From NCBI GenBank assembly GCA_964460345.1, contig CAYWRO010000002.1, positions 45,483 through 109,482 on the forward strand: a DNA stretch of 64,000 nucleotides, in the 5' to 3' direction. A model generated the notes under the pieces. That model worked only from the letters and a program-made list of their open reading frames with translations. It was not told where the DNA came from and did not search any database. The stretch comes from CAYWRO01 sp964460345 (GTDB taxonomy: Bacteria > Planctomycetota > Phycisphaerae > Phycisphaerales > UBA1924). A program made the position numbers and the translations under genes. Positions 16,580 to 25,436 of this stretch are shown here, piece by piece (position 1 is the stretch's first letter; every line of letters starts with the position of its first letter).

Positions 16580-18001
16580 ATGATGTTCTGTAACTGGCTC
16601 GCCTGCGCTGCCGCCACGCTCGCTGTGGCCGGCGCAGACACCTCTCCGCCCGGCTCGCAACCCGATGAGTCAAACGCCCCCGTGGCAGTCGTCTCGCAGC
16701 CCGGCCGGCCTCGAATCACCATCGCCTTTTCGCCGCATCACCTGCCGGCCACCACGGCGCCCGCCAGTGCCAGGCTCTTACACTCCGCGGAGGGCTCCCT
16801 GACGTCCGGAGCCCCGTCGCCGGTCACAGGGCCTCGAACGACAAGGCTCCCCTCTCTGAGGGTTCATCAAAGGCTTCCATCACGCGCTGGCGCCGCGACT
16901 CAGCGTGGCGCCAGCGTCCCTATCCCAGCCACGGCGACCCCGACACGGCAGCGGGTTGTCGCATCGGCCGTTCCCGATCAGCCTCCGGGCGAGCGCCCGA
17001 GAGTCGTCGCTGGCGGCTGGGCGCCCCAGGAGCCGTTCACAGTTCATGCTGACATCCAGTCGTATGTTCATGAACTGCGCGGCAGCATCCCTGTCCACCT
17101 TGGCAATGCCCCCATCCAGCGTGATGTCTATCTCATCACCGACGGCTACGGCCTCTACCCCAAGGCCGGCCCGCACATGATCGCCATGGATCCGAGCTAT
17201 ACCCGTCGGCACCTGGCCAAGCTGCGCCACGACATTGACTGGCACGTGCCCAAGGACACGCCCGTCCTCTGTGTGCTCGACTGGGAGTCCTGGTGGCCCG
17301 TCTGGGAGCGGAACGAGGATGAGCCCAGTTCCGCGGGCCACGATGCCGCAGATCTGGACTTCAAGAGCGACTGGCGCGACTACATCCGTCAACACCGTCC
17401 CCGCTTGATCGAGGGCCTCACTCCCGAAGAGCAGGAACGTGTTTTCAAGCAGACTTTCGAGGCCGAGGCCCAGAAGTTCTTCCTGGCCACGCTCGCCGAG
17501 TGCAAGCGCATCCGCCCCCAGGCCACCTGGGGCGTTTACGCCCTGCCGTTCCGCTCCTATTGGGACTACCGCGACGAAGAGAAGGCCGCCACGCTGCGCG
17601 AGCACAACGACGACCTGGCGTGGCTCTGGCCGGTCGTGGACTTCATTGCGCCCAGCATCTACTGCTTCTACAAATCCTGCGAGTCCGGGTGTGAGAACAC
17701 ACCAGCCGAAGACCGCGCCTACATCGAGGCGAACCTCGCTGAAGCGCTCCGGGTCGCCGACGGCAAGCCCGTCTACGCCTACATCTGGGGCAAGTACCAC
17801 TCCTCAAACCCCACGTACGGTTCACAGTTCCTCAACGAGGTCAATCTGACCAATCGTTTCCAGATCCCCTTTGAAATGGGTCTGGACGGTGTCATCCTCT
17901 TTGAACTGATCCGGACCGATGCCGAGGCGCGCGAGTTCGAGACCTATTTCAACCAGAGCATCGTCCCCGAGATCGACCGCGTTCTCACCGCCCCGCGATG
18001 A
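16580..18001 (+). CDS. Exported GH56 (hyaluronidase-type) glycoside hydrolase
   Basis: The ATG at 16580 has GGAG six bases upstream; an ATG at 16568 is in frame but poorly placed. The 473-residue product begins with a signal peptide and a low-complexity Pro/Ser/Thr/Ala region to about residue 150, then a domain that tracks animal and venom hyaluronidases (GH56) along its length. This domain has DGYGLYPKAGP, LCVLDWESWWPVWERN with the catalytic pair D234 and E236, LAECKRIRPQATWGVYALP, NDDLAWLW, APSIYCFY, EALRVADGKPVYAYIW and GLDGVILFE. GH56 endo-beta-N-acetylhexosaminidases are almost all eukaryotic. Here it lies in a bacterial polysaccharide locus, so it may trim the locus product or a host glycan. 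Activity is inferred from motifs. Confidence 0.8.
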   Translation: MMFCNWLACAAATLAVAGADTSPPGSQPDESNAPVAVVSQPGRPRITIAFSPHHLPATTAPASARLLHSAEGSLTSGAPSPVTGPRTTRLPSLRVHQRLPSRAGAATQRGASVPIPATATPTRQRVVASAVPDQPPGERPRVVAGGWAPQEPFTVHADIQSYVHELRGSIPVHLGNAPIQRDVYLITDGYGLYPKAGPHMIAMDPSYTRRHLAKLRHDIDWHVPKDTPVLCVLDWESWWPVWERNEDEPSSAGHDAADLDFKSDWRDYIRQHRPRLIEGLTPEEQERVFKQTFEAEAQKFFLATLAECKRIRPQATWGVYALPFRSYWDYRDEEKAATLREHNDDLAWLWPVVDFIAPSIYCFYKSCESGCENTPAEDRAYIEANLAEALRVADGKPVYAYIWGKYHSSNPTYGSQFLNEVNLTNRFQIPFEMGLDGVILFELIRTDAEAREFETYFNQSIVPEIDRVLTAPR

Positions 18002-18008
18002 CTCCGGC

Positions 18009-19364
18009 TTACGCGGGCTGAAGGGCCGGCTGCACAGCCGTTCCCTCGCTGTAGGCCTCCAAGTCCGCTTCGGCGTTGGCCTGCTGGCGAATCAGCACGC
18101 ACACGCGCGCCGCCAGCATGAACAGCCAGAAGGGCTCCGGCATCAGGGCGAAGGAGCCCTGCTTGAGCATCAGCAGCAGCGAATATCCGCAGAACGCCCA
18201 CAGCGCCACGAGCGTGGCGCGCCTGGACGGGTCCTCACGCACGACCCCCCAGGCGGTGCGGCAATGACGATACAGCCCTACGCAGATCGCCGCGAACAAA
18301 AGCACCCCGACCAGCCCATGCTCCCCGATCAACTGAATGATCAGGTTGTGCGGGTAGCTGTTGAGCTCCCCCTCCATGCCGGTCGCCGCGGCGGACGCTG
18401 CCGTCCCAAGTCCAATGAAGAAGGAGTATGGGTGAGAGGGCATTTGACCCAGCAGCGAGAGCCAGACGTACGTGCGGGCGGCGATCCCCTCGTTGAACTG
18501 CGCCGAACTCCACCGATCCGCCGTCGACTCCCCCAGGAACAGTGACACCGTCACCATGACGAGGCCGCCGAGCAGCGCCAACCCGAACGCGGTCGCAAGG
18601 AAGTGATTCAGGTTGCGGACCTGTTTCGCGAAGGGATAAAGGCCAACGATGACGACAACCGCGCCGAGGAACTGACCACGGGCCGTGATGAGCGCCAGGC
18701 CCAGGCCCAGCACGACCAGCGCCGGGCGTACCACGCTCGTCAACCCGATCCGCTTCGTGCCGTGCAGGGCCGCGGCAATCGCCACCAGCCCGGCCATCTT
18801 CCCCAACTCCAGCGTGTTCCCGTACGCATGATCACCAACCAGGTACGGAGAAAAGATGACCAGACGGCTCCGATAGATCATCGTCGTCGGGTTCAACAGC
18901 GCAACGACGAGCAGGAACGTCCCCATGAGCGCCACGGCACGCATGGCCTTCCCGACGTCCTCTAGCGACGACGGCAGCAGCGGCGCCAGCACCAGCAGCA
19001 GCAGCCAGTACGGCAGACTGCTCGAAACGCCGTCAAAGGCCGTGATGCGGCTCAAGGAGTACAGGACGCTCACCCCCACCGCCGCGTAGAGCGTCAGCGT
19101 GAGCACACTCACGGAGTTGAGCGCTCCGGCAAGCACAAACCCTTGGTCCCGCACCAGCCGCCACCCCAAGGCCCCCAGCACCGTGACAATCACAATGTAG
19201 TTGAACAGCGCGGGATACCGTGCGAAGTGTGGCATCGACGCCTGCAGCAACTGCTCCAGCGGGAACATCAACAGGACCAGCGCCAACGCAAGGTGCGGCC
19301 GAAACACCGCAACCAGCACGTATGGCACGAGCACCGCCAGGATGAGCAGGCCAATCGGCGACAA
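18009..19364 (-). CDS. O-antigen ligase/polymerase-family membrane protein
   Basis: The 451-residue protein has about ten to eleven hydrophobic segments. It carries the large periplasmic loop and surrounding features of the O-antigen ligase (Wzy/WaaL-like) family, including YPHNLIIQLIGEHGLVGVLLF, where the NxxxxxxxExG pattern is typical. It uses a TTG start at 19364 with GGAAG just upstream. It probably polymerises lipid-linked repeat units or transfers the finished chain in the periplasm. It is divergent from the sugar dehydrogenase gene, and the shared spacer carries the operator-like sites. Confidence 0.85.
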   Translation of the reverse strand: MSPIGLLILAVLVPYVLVAVFRPHLALALVLLMFPLEQLLQASMPHFARYPALFNYIVIVTVLGALGWRLVRDQGFVLAGALNSVSVLTLTLYAAVGVSVLYSLSRITAFDGVSSSLPYWLLLLVLAPLLPSSLEDVGKAMRAVALMGTFLLVVALLNPTTMIYRSRLVIFSPYLVGDHAYGNTLELGKMAGLVAIAAALHGTKRIGLTSVVRPALVVLGLGLALITARGQFLGAVVVIVGLYPFAKQVRNLNHFLATAFGLALLGGLVMVTVSLFLGESTADRWSSAQFNEGIAARTYVWLSLLGQMPSHPYSFFIGLGTAASAAATGMEGELNSYPHNLIIQLIGEHGLVGVLLFAAICVGLYRHCRTAWGVVREDPSRRATLVALWAFCGYSLLLMLKQGSFALMPEPFWLFMLAARVCVLIRQQANAEADLEAYSEGTAVQPALQPA

Positions 19365-19572
19365 GGAACTTCCAACGATAACAGGTGACTGTTTGGGACG
19401 ATCCCCACTAGGATCATCGGCTAACGCGGCGTATCAATCCGCGTCCGCGACGGTACGCCACCCGTGCTCGATCCGTTCGCCGAAGGATTTTACCGGTTCC
19501 CCCGCTTTCCCTTGCCGGCGCCAACCTCTGTATCAAAATCTGAACCGTGGCGAATCGCCACTGGTCCTGAAC

Positions 19573-19689
19573 TACGAAATACCGTACTTTTTCCAAAAAC
19601 TACGATATATCGTAATCGAAAGTACGACATATCACCATTTTCACCCCCGCGCACCAGGCCCGCACGCCAAAAAGTACGATATTTCGTAC
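19573..19689. promoter_or_regulatory. Cluster of four TACGATATATCGTA-type operator sites
   Basis: Four related 14-bp dyads lie in the 346-bp divergent spacer: TACGAAATACCGTA (19573-19586), the perfect palindrome TACGATATATCGTA (19601-19614), the half-conserved TACGACATATCACC (19623-19636), and TACGATATTTCGTA (19675-19688, extended by G and C on each side). The consensus is TACGAnATATCGTA, with AT-rich centres in otherwise very GC-rich DNA. The last site ends 22 bp before the GTG of the dehydrogenase gene. This is the pattern of a multi-site operator for a dimeric regulator controlling one or both divergent genes. The regulator is unidentified. The rest of the spacer (19365-19572) shows no gene. 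Confidence 0.72.
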
Positions 19690-19710
19690 TTTCCCCCTGA
19701 AAGGCCCCCC

Positions 19711-21057
19711 GTGACCCACCTCCAGTCCCTCGCCTCACGCATCGAGAAGAACGACGCCAAGGTCTGCATCTTGGGGCTTGGCTACGTCGGGCTACCACTG
19801 CTTGTGGCCTTTCACGACGCCGGCCTCCCCGTCCTCGGCTTCGACGTCGACCCCGAAAAGCCCGAGCTCCTCAAGCAGGGCATCAACTACCTCCCCCATC
19901 TAGGTGGCGATCTCTGCAAGCCCCTCCAGAATTCCCCCCGGTTTGAGGCATTTTCTGACCCCTCGCGGCTCCAGGAGGCTGACGTTCACATCATCTGCGT
20001 CCCCACCCCGTTGGGGGTGCACGATGAACCCGACCTCTCCTACGTCATCAACACCGCCGAACTTATCGGTAAGTCCTTTCGCCCCGGGCAGTTAGTCATC
20101 CTTGAATCCACCACCTACCCTGGCACGACGCGCGAGGAGCTTCTTCCTGCCCTTGTCGCCGCGGCGGTCGGAGCCGGGCGCGAGGTCCCCACCATGGGGG
20201 AGAACCTTTTCGTCGCCTTCTCCCCTGAGCGCGAGGACCCGGGCCGGAAGTCCCATAACACGAAGTCCATCCCCAAGCTCGTCGGGGGCCTCGACCCGGC
20301 TTCCACCGATCTGGCCACCACCCTCTATCGCAAAGCGATCGCCCAGGTCCACCCCGTCCGAAGCGCGGAAGTCGCTGAAGCGGCGAAACTTATGGAGAAC
20401 ATCTTCCGCGCGGTCAATATCGCCCTCGCCAACGAGATGAAGGTCGTCCTCGACGCCCTCGGGATCAATGTCTGGGAGGTCGTGGACGCCGCGGCGACCA
20501 AGCCGTTCGGCTTCATGCCCTTCTACCCAGGCCCCGGTTTGGGGGGGCATTGCATCCCGATCGACCCCTTCTATCTGAGCTGGAAAGCGCGGGAAGTCGG
20601 TGTCAGCGCGCGGTTTATTGAGTTGGCCGGCCAGGTCAACACCTCGATGCCCGCCTACGTGATCTCCCGCCTGACCGAGGCCCTCAACCGGGCGGGGAAG
20701 GCGGTCAGCCGCAGCCGCGTCCTGGTGCTGGGCCTCAGCTACAAGCCTGACATCGCCGACACCCGCGAAAGCCCCAGCTTCGAACTCATCGAGCACCTTC
20801 TGGAGATGGGCGCCGCCGTCGACTATGCCGACCCCCACGTCCCCAAGACCAAGCCGATGCGCAAGTACGACCTCGGCATGGAGAGCGTGAAGCTGACGCC
20901 GGATTCGATCGCCCGGTACGACTGCGTGCTGATCTCCACCAACCACGGGACCTTTGACTACGGCATGATTGCACAGCACGCCCAGCTCGTGGTGGACACG
21001 CGCAACGCGATGCGGGAGTTTGAGGGACAGATGGGCGCACGGCTGGTGCGGGCGTAG
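19711..21057 (+). CDS. UDP-N-acetyl-D-mannosamine/glucosamine dehydrogenase (WecC/WbpA type)
   Basis: The enzyme oxidises a UDP-HexNAc to the uronic acid with NAD. The GTG at 19711 follows GAAAGG; a longer upstream frame only translates the regulatory spacer. The 448 residues contain the NAD-binding Rossmann motif CILGLGYVGLPLL, the central helix region KLMENIFRAVNIALANEM, and the catalytic cysteine C281 in PGPGLGGHCIPIDPFYL. The UDP-binding domain has LVLGLSYKPDIADTRESPS. It is divergent from the O-antigen polymerase gene and lies directly behind the operator cluster, so it is probably a regulated entry step of the locus. UDP-GlcNAc and UDP-ManNAc specificity cannot be separated by eye. Confidence 0.9.
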   Translation: MTHLQSLASRIEKNDAKVCILGLGYVGLPLLVAFHDAGLPVLGFDVDPEKPELLKQGINYLPHLGGDLCKPLQNSPRFEAFSDPSRLQEADVHIICVPTPLGVHDEPDLSYVINTAELIGKSFRPGQLVILESTTYPGTTREELLPALVAAAVGAGREVPTMGENLFVAFSPEREDPGRKSHNTKSIPKLVGGLDPASTDLATTLYRKAIAQVHPVRSAEVAEAAKLMENIFRAVNIALANEMKVVLDALGINVWEVVDAAATKPFGFMPFYPGPGLGGHCIPIDPFYLSWKAREVGVSARFIELAGQVNTSMPAYVISRLTEALNRAGKAVSRSRVLVLGLSYKPDIADTRESPSFELIEHLLEMGAAVDYADPHVPKTKPMRKYDLGMESVKLTPDSIARYDCVLISTNHGTFDYGMIAQHAQLVVDTRNAMREFEGQMGARLVRA

Positions 21058-21100
21058 CAGCGCCGGCCGCCGCGGAGCGAACCAACGTAGAAGTCACGAA

Positions 21101-21118
21101 GCCGCAAGGGCTTGCGGC
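21101..21118 (+). terminator. Hairpin after the sugar dehydrogenase gene
   Basis: GCCGCAAG-GG-CTTGCGGC is a perfect eight-base-pair stem 43 bp after the stop codon. There is no T tract, so it may be an mRNA-stabilising or factor-dependent structure rather than a simple terminator. Confidence 0.45.
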
Positions 21119-21181
21119 GCGCTGCACAATGCGCCACTGCCCCTACGATCGAGGGGGGCTTGTGGTGCTGGAGGAACGACC

Positions 21182-22501
21182 GTGTCTTCGGACGCCGATT
21201 CTCGATCTGCGCAGAAGGCGATGGACGCCTTCGGCGGCCTCCCCTGGCCGCTGTCGCCTCGAGCGGCCTTTGCATTTGGCGGCGGGGTCGCGGGCCGGGG
21301 GCGCGGCGGGGATTCTGAAGCCCGAAGCCTCGGGGCCGAGGGGGTGATTTCGGACGATGCGCTGGCAGAGCGGGTGAAGGAGCTGGCGTGCCTGTACGAG
21401 GTCGCCGCGGCGTTTGTGGAGCACCGGACATCGCTGGAAGCGTGTTTTCGCCGGATCGTGGGGATTCTGCCGCGGGCCTGCCGGTTCCCCGGGAATGCCG
21501 AGGCGGCGCTGGCGCTGGACGGGACGCGTGAGCAGACGGAGGGGTTTGCGTCGGCAAGCTATCACCTGCGTGCGCCGATCGTGATTGCGGGGCGTGATCG
21601 TGGCGAGGCGGCGCTGGCGTATCGGGACGCCGGGGTGCCTTCGGCGGCGGAGGGGCCGTTTCTGGCCGAGGAGCGGTCGCTGCTGGAGACGGTTGCGCGG
21701 CAGATCGCCGTATTTGTGGAGAGCGTGGAGGCGGAGCAGCGGCGCGCGGCGGCGGAGGTGCAGTTGCGGCATGCCGATCGGCTGGCGTCGATCGGCCAGC
21801 TTGCGGCGGGGGTGGCGCATGAACTGAATGAGCCGCTGGCGAGCATTCTGGGGTTTGCGCAGCTCTCGCAGAAGGTGGAAGGGGTGCCGGAGCAGGTGCG
21901 CGCGGATCTGGAACGGATCGTGCAGGCGAGCCTGCACGGGCGCGAGATCATCCGCAAGCTGCTGGTCTTTGCGCGGCAGAAGCCGGCGGCGAAACGGCGC
22001 GTCGAGATCAACGCGCTCGTGGAAGAGGCGATGTTCCTGCTGGAGGCGGGATGCGAGAACCCGGGGATTCGCTTCACTCGCGACCTCGGCGAGGGTTTGC
22101 CGGCGTTTGAGGCGGACCCCGTGCAGATGCGGCAGGTGGTGACAAACCTGGTGATCAACGCGATTCACGCGATTTCGGACCGGGGGGAGGTCGTGGTGCG
22201 AACGGGCGTGGAGGATGGCGCGGTGGTGCTGGTGGTGGAGGACACGGGGGAGGGGATGTCGCCGGAGGTGGCGCAGCACGCGTTTGACCCGTTCTTCACG
22301 ACCAAGGATGTCGGGCAGGGGACCGGACTGGGACTGGCGGTGGTGCAGGGCATCGTGCTTGGGCACGGCGGCGTCATCGATGTCAAGACGCGTCCTGGCA
22401 GGGGCACGCGCTTTACAGTGCGACTGCCGCTCGCCGGTGCAATGGAAGGGAGCGGGGCGGTGCAGACGGCTTCGTTGCCGGCGAGCGAAGGAGCGGGGTG
22501 A
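21182..22501 (+). CDS. GAF-domain sensor histidine kinase (NtrB-like partner)
   Basis: The GTG at 21182 is preceded by GGAGGAAC; the frame opens earlier but without signals. The 439-residue protein has no membrane segment. Residues about 60-180 form a GAF-like sensor domain. The dimerisation helix carries the phospho-acceptor H213 in GVAHELNEPLASILGFAQL. The HATPase domain has the N box (NLVINAIHAI), G1 DTGEGM and the GTGLGLAVV lid. The stop codon overlaps the start of the sigma-54 regulator gene (TGATG), so kinase and regulator form one cytoplasmic two-component system. The signal sensed is unknown; the glutamate dehydrogenase gene that follows suggests nitrogen status. Confidence 0.9.
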   Translation: MSSDADSRSAQKAMDAFGGLPWPLSPRAAFAFGGGVAGRGRGGDSEARSLGAEGVISDDALAERVKELACLYEVAAAFVEHRTSLEACFRRIVGILPRACRFPGNAEAALALDGTREQTEGFASASYHLRAPIVIAGRDRGEAALAYRDAGVPSAAEGPFLAEERSLLETVARQIAVFVESVEAEQRRAAAEVQLRHADRLASIGQLAAGVAHELNEPLASILGFAQLSQKVEGVPEQVRADLERIVQASLHGREIIRKLLVFARQKPAAKRRVEINALVEEAMFLLEAGCENPGIRFTRDLGEGLPAFEADPVQMRQVVTNLVINAIHAISDRGEVVVRTGVEDGAVVLVVEDTGEGMSPEVAQHAFDPFFTTKDVGQGTGLGLAVVQGIVLGHGGVIDVKTRPGRGTRFTVRLPLAGAMEGSGAVQTASLPASEGAG

Positions 22502-23874
22502 TGGAGCCGGCGGCGCAGCCCGAGCAGATCCTGGTGGTGGATGACTCTGCATCCACGCGCGAGATCCTGGAACGGAACCTGCGCGCCGAGGGATACGAGG
22601 TGTTCTCGGCGGACTCGGTCGCCGCGGCGATCGCGCTGCTGGAGGAACGGGAGTTTGATCTGGTCATCACCGACCTGCGGATGCCCGGCGCGGATGGGAT
22701 GGAGCTGGTGCGTCACGTGCGCGACCATTTCCGATTCACCGGCATCATCATGGTGACGGGATATGCGACGGTGGGCGGGGCGGTCTCGGCGATGCGCGAG
22801 GGGGTTGAGGATTATCTGGCCAAGCCGTTTTCGGATGAGGAACTGTGGCACGCGGTGCGTTCGGCGCTGGACAAGGTGCGGCGACGGCGGCACCTGGAGG
22901 GGACGGGCCCCGTTGATGCGCCGCACGGCATGATCGGCGAGTCGAGCGCGATGAAGCGGGTGTACCGGCTGATTGCCCGCGCGGCCGAGGCCGATGTGCC
23001 GGTGCTCATCTCGGGCGAGAGCGGGACGGGCAAGGAGCTTGCCGCGCGGGCGATTCATGAGAAGGGGAAGCGGCGATCGGGTCCGTTTGTGCCGGTGAAC
23101 TGCGCTGCGATCCCGGAGAACCTGATCGAGAGCGAGCTCTTCGGGCATGCGCGCGGGGCGTTCACCGGCGCGGACCGGGCCAGGCGCGGCCACTTTGTCG
23201 CGGCGGACGGGGGAACGTTGTTCCTCGACGAGGTGGCGGAGTTGTCTCCGATTGCACAAGCCAAGCTGCTGCGCGTGCTGCAGGACAAGCACGTGCAGGC
23301 GGTGGGCGCGGATACGGCACGCAAGGTGGATGTGCGGATCATCGCGGCGACGAACAAGAACCTGGAAGAGCTGGCGCGGAAGGGCGTCTTTCGTCAGGAC
23401 TTGTTCTTCCGCCTGCACGTGCTCCCGATCGAACTGCCGCCGTTGCGGGAGCGCGGGGAGGACGTGGTGCTGCTCCTGCGACACTTCGTGTCCGCCGCGG
23501 CGGGGGCGGCCAATGCGCCGGAGCCGACCATCACGGATGCGGCCCTGGAGGCGCTGCGGAAGTACGCGTGGCCGGGGAACGTGCGGGAACTGCAGAACCT
23601 TGCCCAACGGCTGGTGATTTTGGCGGATGCGGGCGTGATCGACACCGTGGACCTGCCGGCCGTGATGCGGTATACCGCGCGGGCGGAGCGGCCGGAGACG
23701 TCGCCCCTGCGACCGTTGAAGGAGGTCGAACTGGAGCACATCCGCGCTGTTCTGGCCCACGCGGGGGGAAACAAGACGAAGGCCGCCGCGATTCTGGGGA
23801 TCGACCGGAAGTCGCTTCGTGAGAAGCTGAAGGCGGCGGACGCGGAGGAGCAAGGGGAGGCGGCCGCAAGCTAG
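22501..23874 (+). CDS. NtrC-class sigma-54-dependent response regulator
   Basis: The 457-residue protein has three domains. The receiver (residues about 10-125) has phospho-acceptor D58 in VITDLRMPGADG. The AAA+ sigma-54 activation domain has Walker A GESGTGKE at 172-179 and the sigma-54 contact loop GAFTGA at 219-224. The C-terminal Fis-type helix-turn-helix has NKTKAAAILGIDRKSLREKL. It is translationally coupled to the upstream kinase. A sigma-54 promoter and a candidate enhancer palindrome lie between it and the glutamate dehydrogenase gene, making that gene the obvious target. The start may be this ATG or the adjacent GTG at 22498. Confidence 0.93.
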   Translation: MEPAAQPEQILVVDDSASTREILERNLRAEGYEVFSADSVAAAIALLEEREFDLVITDLRMPGADGMELVRHVRDHFRFTGIIMVTGYATVGGAVSAMREGVEDYLAKPFSDEELWHAVRSALDKVRRRRHLEGTGPVDAPHGMIGESSAMKRVYRLIARAAEADVPVLISGESGTGKELAARAIHEKGKRRSGPFVPVNCAAIPENLIESELFGHARGAFTGADRARRGHFVAADGGTLFLDEVAELSPIAQAKLLRVLQDKHVQAVGADTARKVDVRIIAATNKNLEELARKGVFRQDLFFRLHVLPIELPPLRERGEDVVLLLRHFVSAAAGAANAPEPTITDAALEALRKYAWPGNVRELQNLAQRLVILADAGVIDTVDLPAVMRYTARAERPETSPLRPLKEVELEHIRAVLAHAGGNKTKAAAILGIDRKSLREKLKAADAEEQGEAAAS

Positions 23875-23977
23875 CCGTTGGCGGGGGGCGGGCGTGCGGG
23901 GATGGCTCAGAGGGGCTGGGGTGGGGCCTTTTCCCCGGTGGGGCGAAACGCCCCGGTCCAAAACATCCGTCCTTTAC

Positions 23978-24003
23978 CTGCAAAACGCCGCAGGCCGTTG
24001 CAG
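23978..24003. promoter_or_regulatory. Candidate enhancer palindrome upstream of the sigma-54 promoter
   Basis: CTGCAA-N14-TTGCAG is a symmetric inverted repeat about 43 bp upstream of the predicted transcription start. A second, smaller dyad (GGGGCG-AAA-CGCCCC, 23940-23954) lies further upstream. Either could be the binding site of the NtrC-class regulator encoded just to the left. This is inference from symmetry and position. Confidence 0.4.
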
Positions 24004-24019
24004 TGCGGGATCGCCGCAG

Positions 24020-24035
24020 TGGCACGCGGGTTGCC
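24020..24035 (+). promoter_or_regulatory. Sigma-54 promoter of the glutamate dehydrogenase gene
   Basis: TGGCACGcgggTTGC matches the sigma-54 consensus TGGCAC-N5-TTGC exactly, with GG at -25/-24 and GC at -13/-12 separated by ten bases. The predicted start of transcription is near 24046, leaving a leader of about 41 bases before the ATG at 24087. The adjacent NtrC-class activator gene supports the call. Confidence 0.8.
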
Positions 24036-24086
24036 ATGGGGTGTGGTGAACGGTTTGACTTTCGCCACTTCTGGAGACATCGACTC

Positions 24087-25436
24087 ATGAGGACGAACGG
24101 ATCGGCGACGCTTACACAGCCCCCGAGCGCTCCGCAGGCGGCTCCGGCCGCTGAGGTCAAGGCCAAGGGGGGTCATCCCAAGCTTTTCCGGCGCGTGCAG
24201 GACCAGATCAACGCCGCGGCGGATTCCATTAATCTGTCGGCCGAGGTTCGTGCGATCCTCGCGCGGCCGATGTGCGAGTTGACGGTGACGTTCCCCGTGC
24301 GGATGGACGACGGCCGCGTGGAGATGTTCACGGGCTACCGCGTGCAGCACAACAATGCGCTCGGGCCGTATAAAGGCGGCATCCGCTACCACCCCGATGT
24401 GACACTGGACGAAGTCCGCGCTCTGGCGGCATGGATGACCATCAAGTGCGCACTCGTCGACATTCCCTTTGGCGGCGGCAAGGGCGGCGTGGAACTCGAT
24501 CCTTCCAAGCTGAGCCGGCCCGAACTGCAGCGCCTGACTCGTCGGTTCGTGTATGCGCTGGGAACGAACATCGGGCCGGAGTACGACGTGCCCGCGCCGG
24601 ACGTGAACACGGATGCGCGCACGATGGCGTGGATCGTGGACACGTACGCCGCGACGCTCCCCCCGCATGACCGCCACCGCGCGCTCGGCGTGGTGACGGG
24701 TAAGCCGGTCTCCTCCGGCGGATCCGTGGGTCGCGAGAAGGCGACCGGGCAGGGCGTGGTGGATCTTGTCACGATGTGGGCGCGCGACCAGCGCTGCAAC
24801 GTGAGCGACCTGTCGTACACCGTGCAGGGGTTCGGCAAGGTGGGCGCCTGGGCCGCCCGCATCCTCAAGGACCGCGGCGCGAAGCTCATGGCGGTGCAGG
24901 ATGTGACCGGCTCGATCCGAGCCGCGGATCCTTCCACCGGCCTGGACGCCGATGCGCTGGCCGAGCACGTGCGCGAGACAGGCGGCGTTCGCGGCTTTGC
25001 GGGCGCTGAAACGATCACGAACGAAGAGTTCTTCAAGACGCCGGCGGATGTATTTATCCCCGCGGCGATGGAGAACCAGATCACGGCGGAGACCGCACCG
25101 CTGCTGCAGGTGCGGCTGGTGGCCGAGGGCGCCAACGGCCCGACGACGCCGGAAGGCGATGCGATTCTGCAGGAGCGCGGGATTGCCGTGCTGCCGGACA
25201 TCCTGGCCAACGCCGGCGGCGTCATTGTCAGCTACTTCGAGTGGCTGCAGAACCGCGGCGGCGCTGCATGGGGAGCGCAGGAGGTCGATGACCGGCTGCG
25301 CGCCATCCTCGCCGCCGCATACGGGCGCGTGAAAGGTCTCGCGCTCTCGCGTGAACTGGACTGGCGCACCGCCGCGTACGCGGTGGCGCTGAAGCGGCTG
25401 GAAGTCATGTACGCTGACAGGGGGATCTTCCCGTGA
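24087..25436 (+). CDS. gdhA: Glutamate dehydrogenase (Glu/Leu/Phe/Val dehydrogenase family)
   Basis: The enzyme interconverts 2-oxoglutarate plus ammonium and glutamate in the cytoplasm, with NAD or NADP. The ATG at 24087 has GGAG upstream; the 449-residue length fits small hexameric enzymes. The substrate domain shows NALGPYKGGIRYHPDV and the catalytic region TIKCALVDIPFGGGKGG, then the Asp-containing YDVPAPDVNTD. The dinucleotide domain has VQGFGKVGAWAARIL. The first 35 residues are a low-complexity extension. A sigma-54 promoter and a two-component regulator lie immediately upstream, pointing to control by nitrogen supply. The stop overlaps the start of the Rnk-like gene (GTGA). Confidence 0.95.
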   Translation: MRTNGSATLTQPPSAPQAAPAAEVKAKGGHPKLFRRVQDQINAAADSINLSAEVRAILARPMCELTVTFPVRMDDGRVEMFTGYRVQHNNALGPYKGGIRYHPDVTLDEVRALAAWMTIKCALVDIPFGGGKGGVELDPSKLSRPELQRLTRRFVYALGTNIGPEYDVPAPDVNTDARTMAWIVDTYAATLPPHDRHRALGVVTGKPVSSGGSVGREKATGQGVVDLVTMWARDQRCNVSDLSYTVQGFGKVGAWAARILKDRGAKLMAVQDVTGSIRAADPSTGLDADALAEHVRETGGVRGFAGAETITNEEFFKTPADVFIPAAMENQITAETAPLLQVRLVAEGANGPTTPEGDAILQERGIAVLPDILANAGGVIVSYFEWLQNRGGAAWGAQEVDDRLRAILAAAYGRVKGLALSRELDWRTAAYAVALKRLEVMYADRGIFP

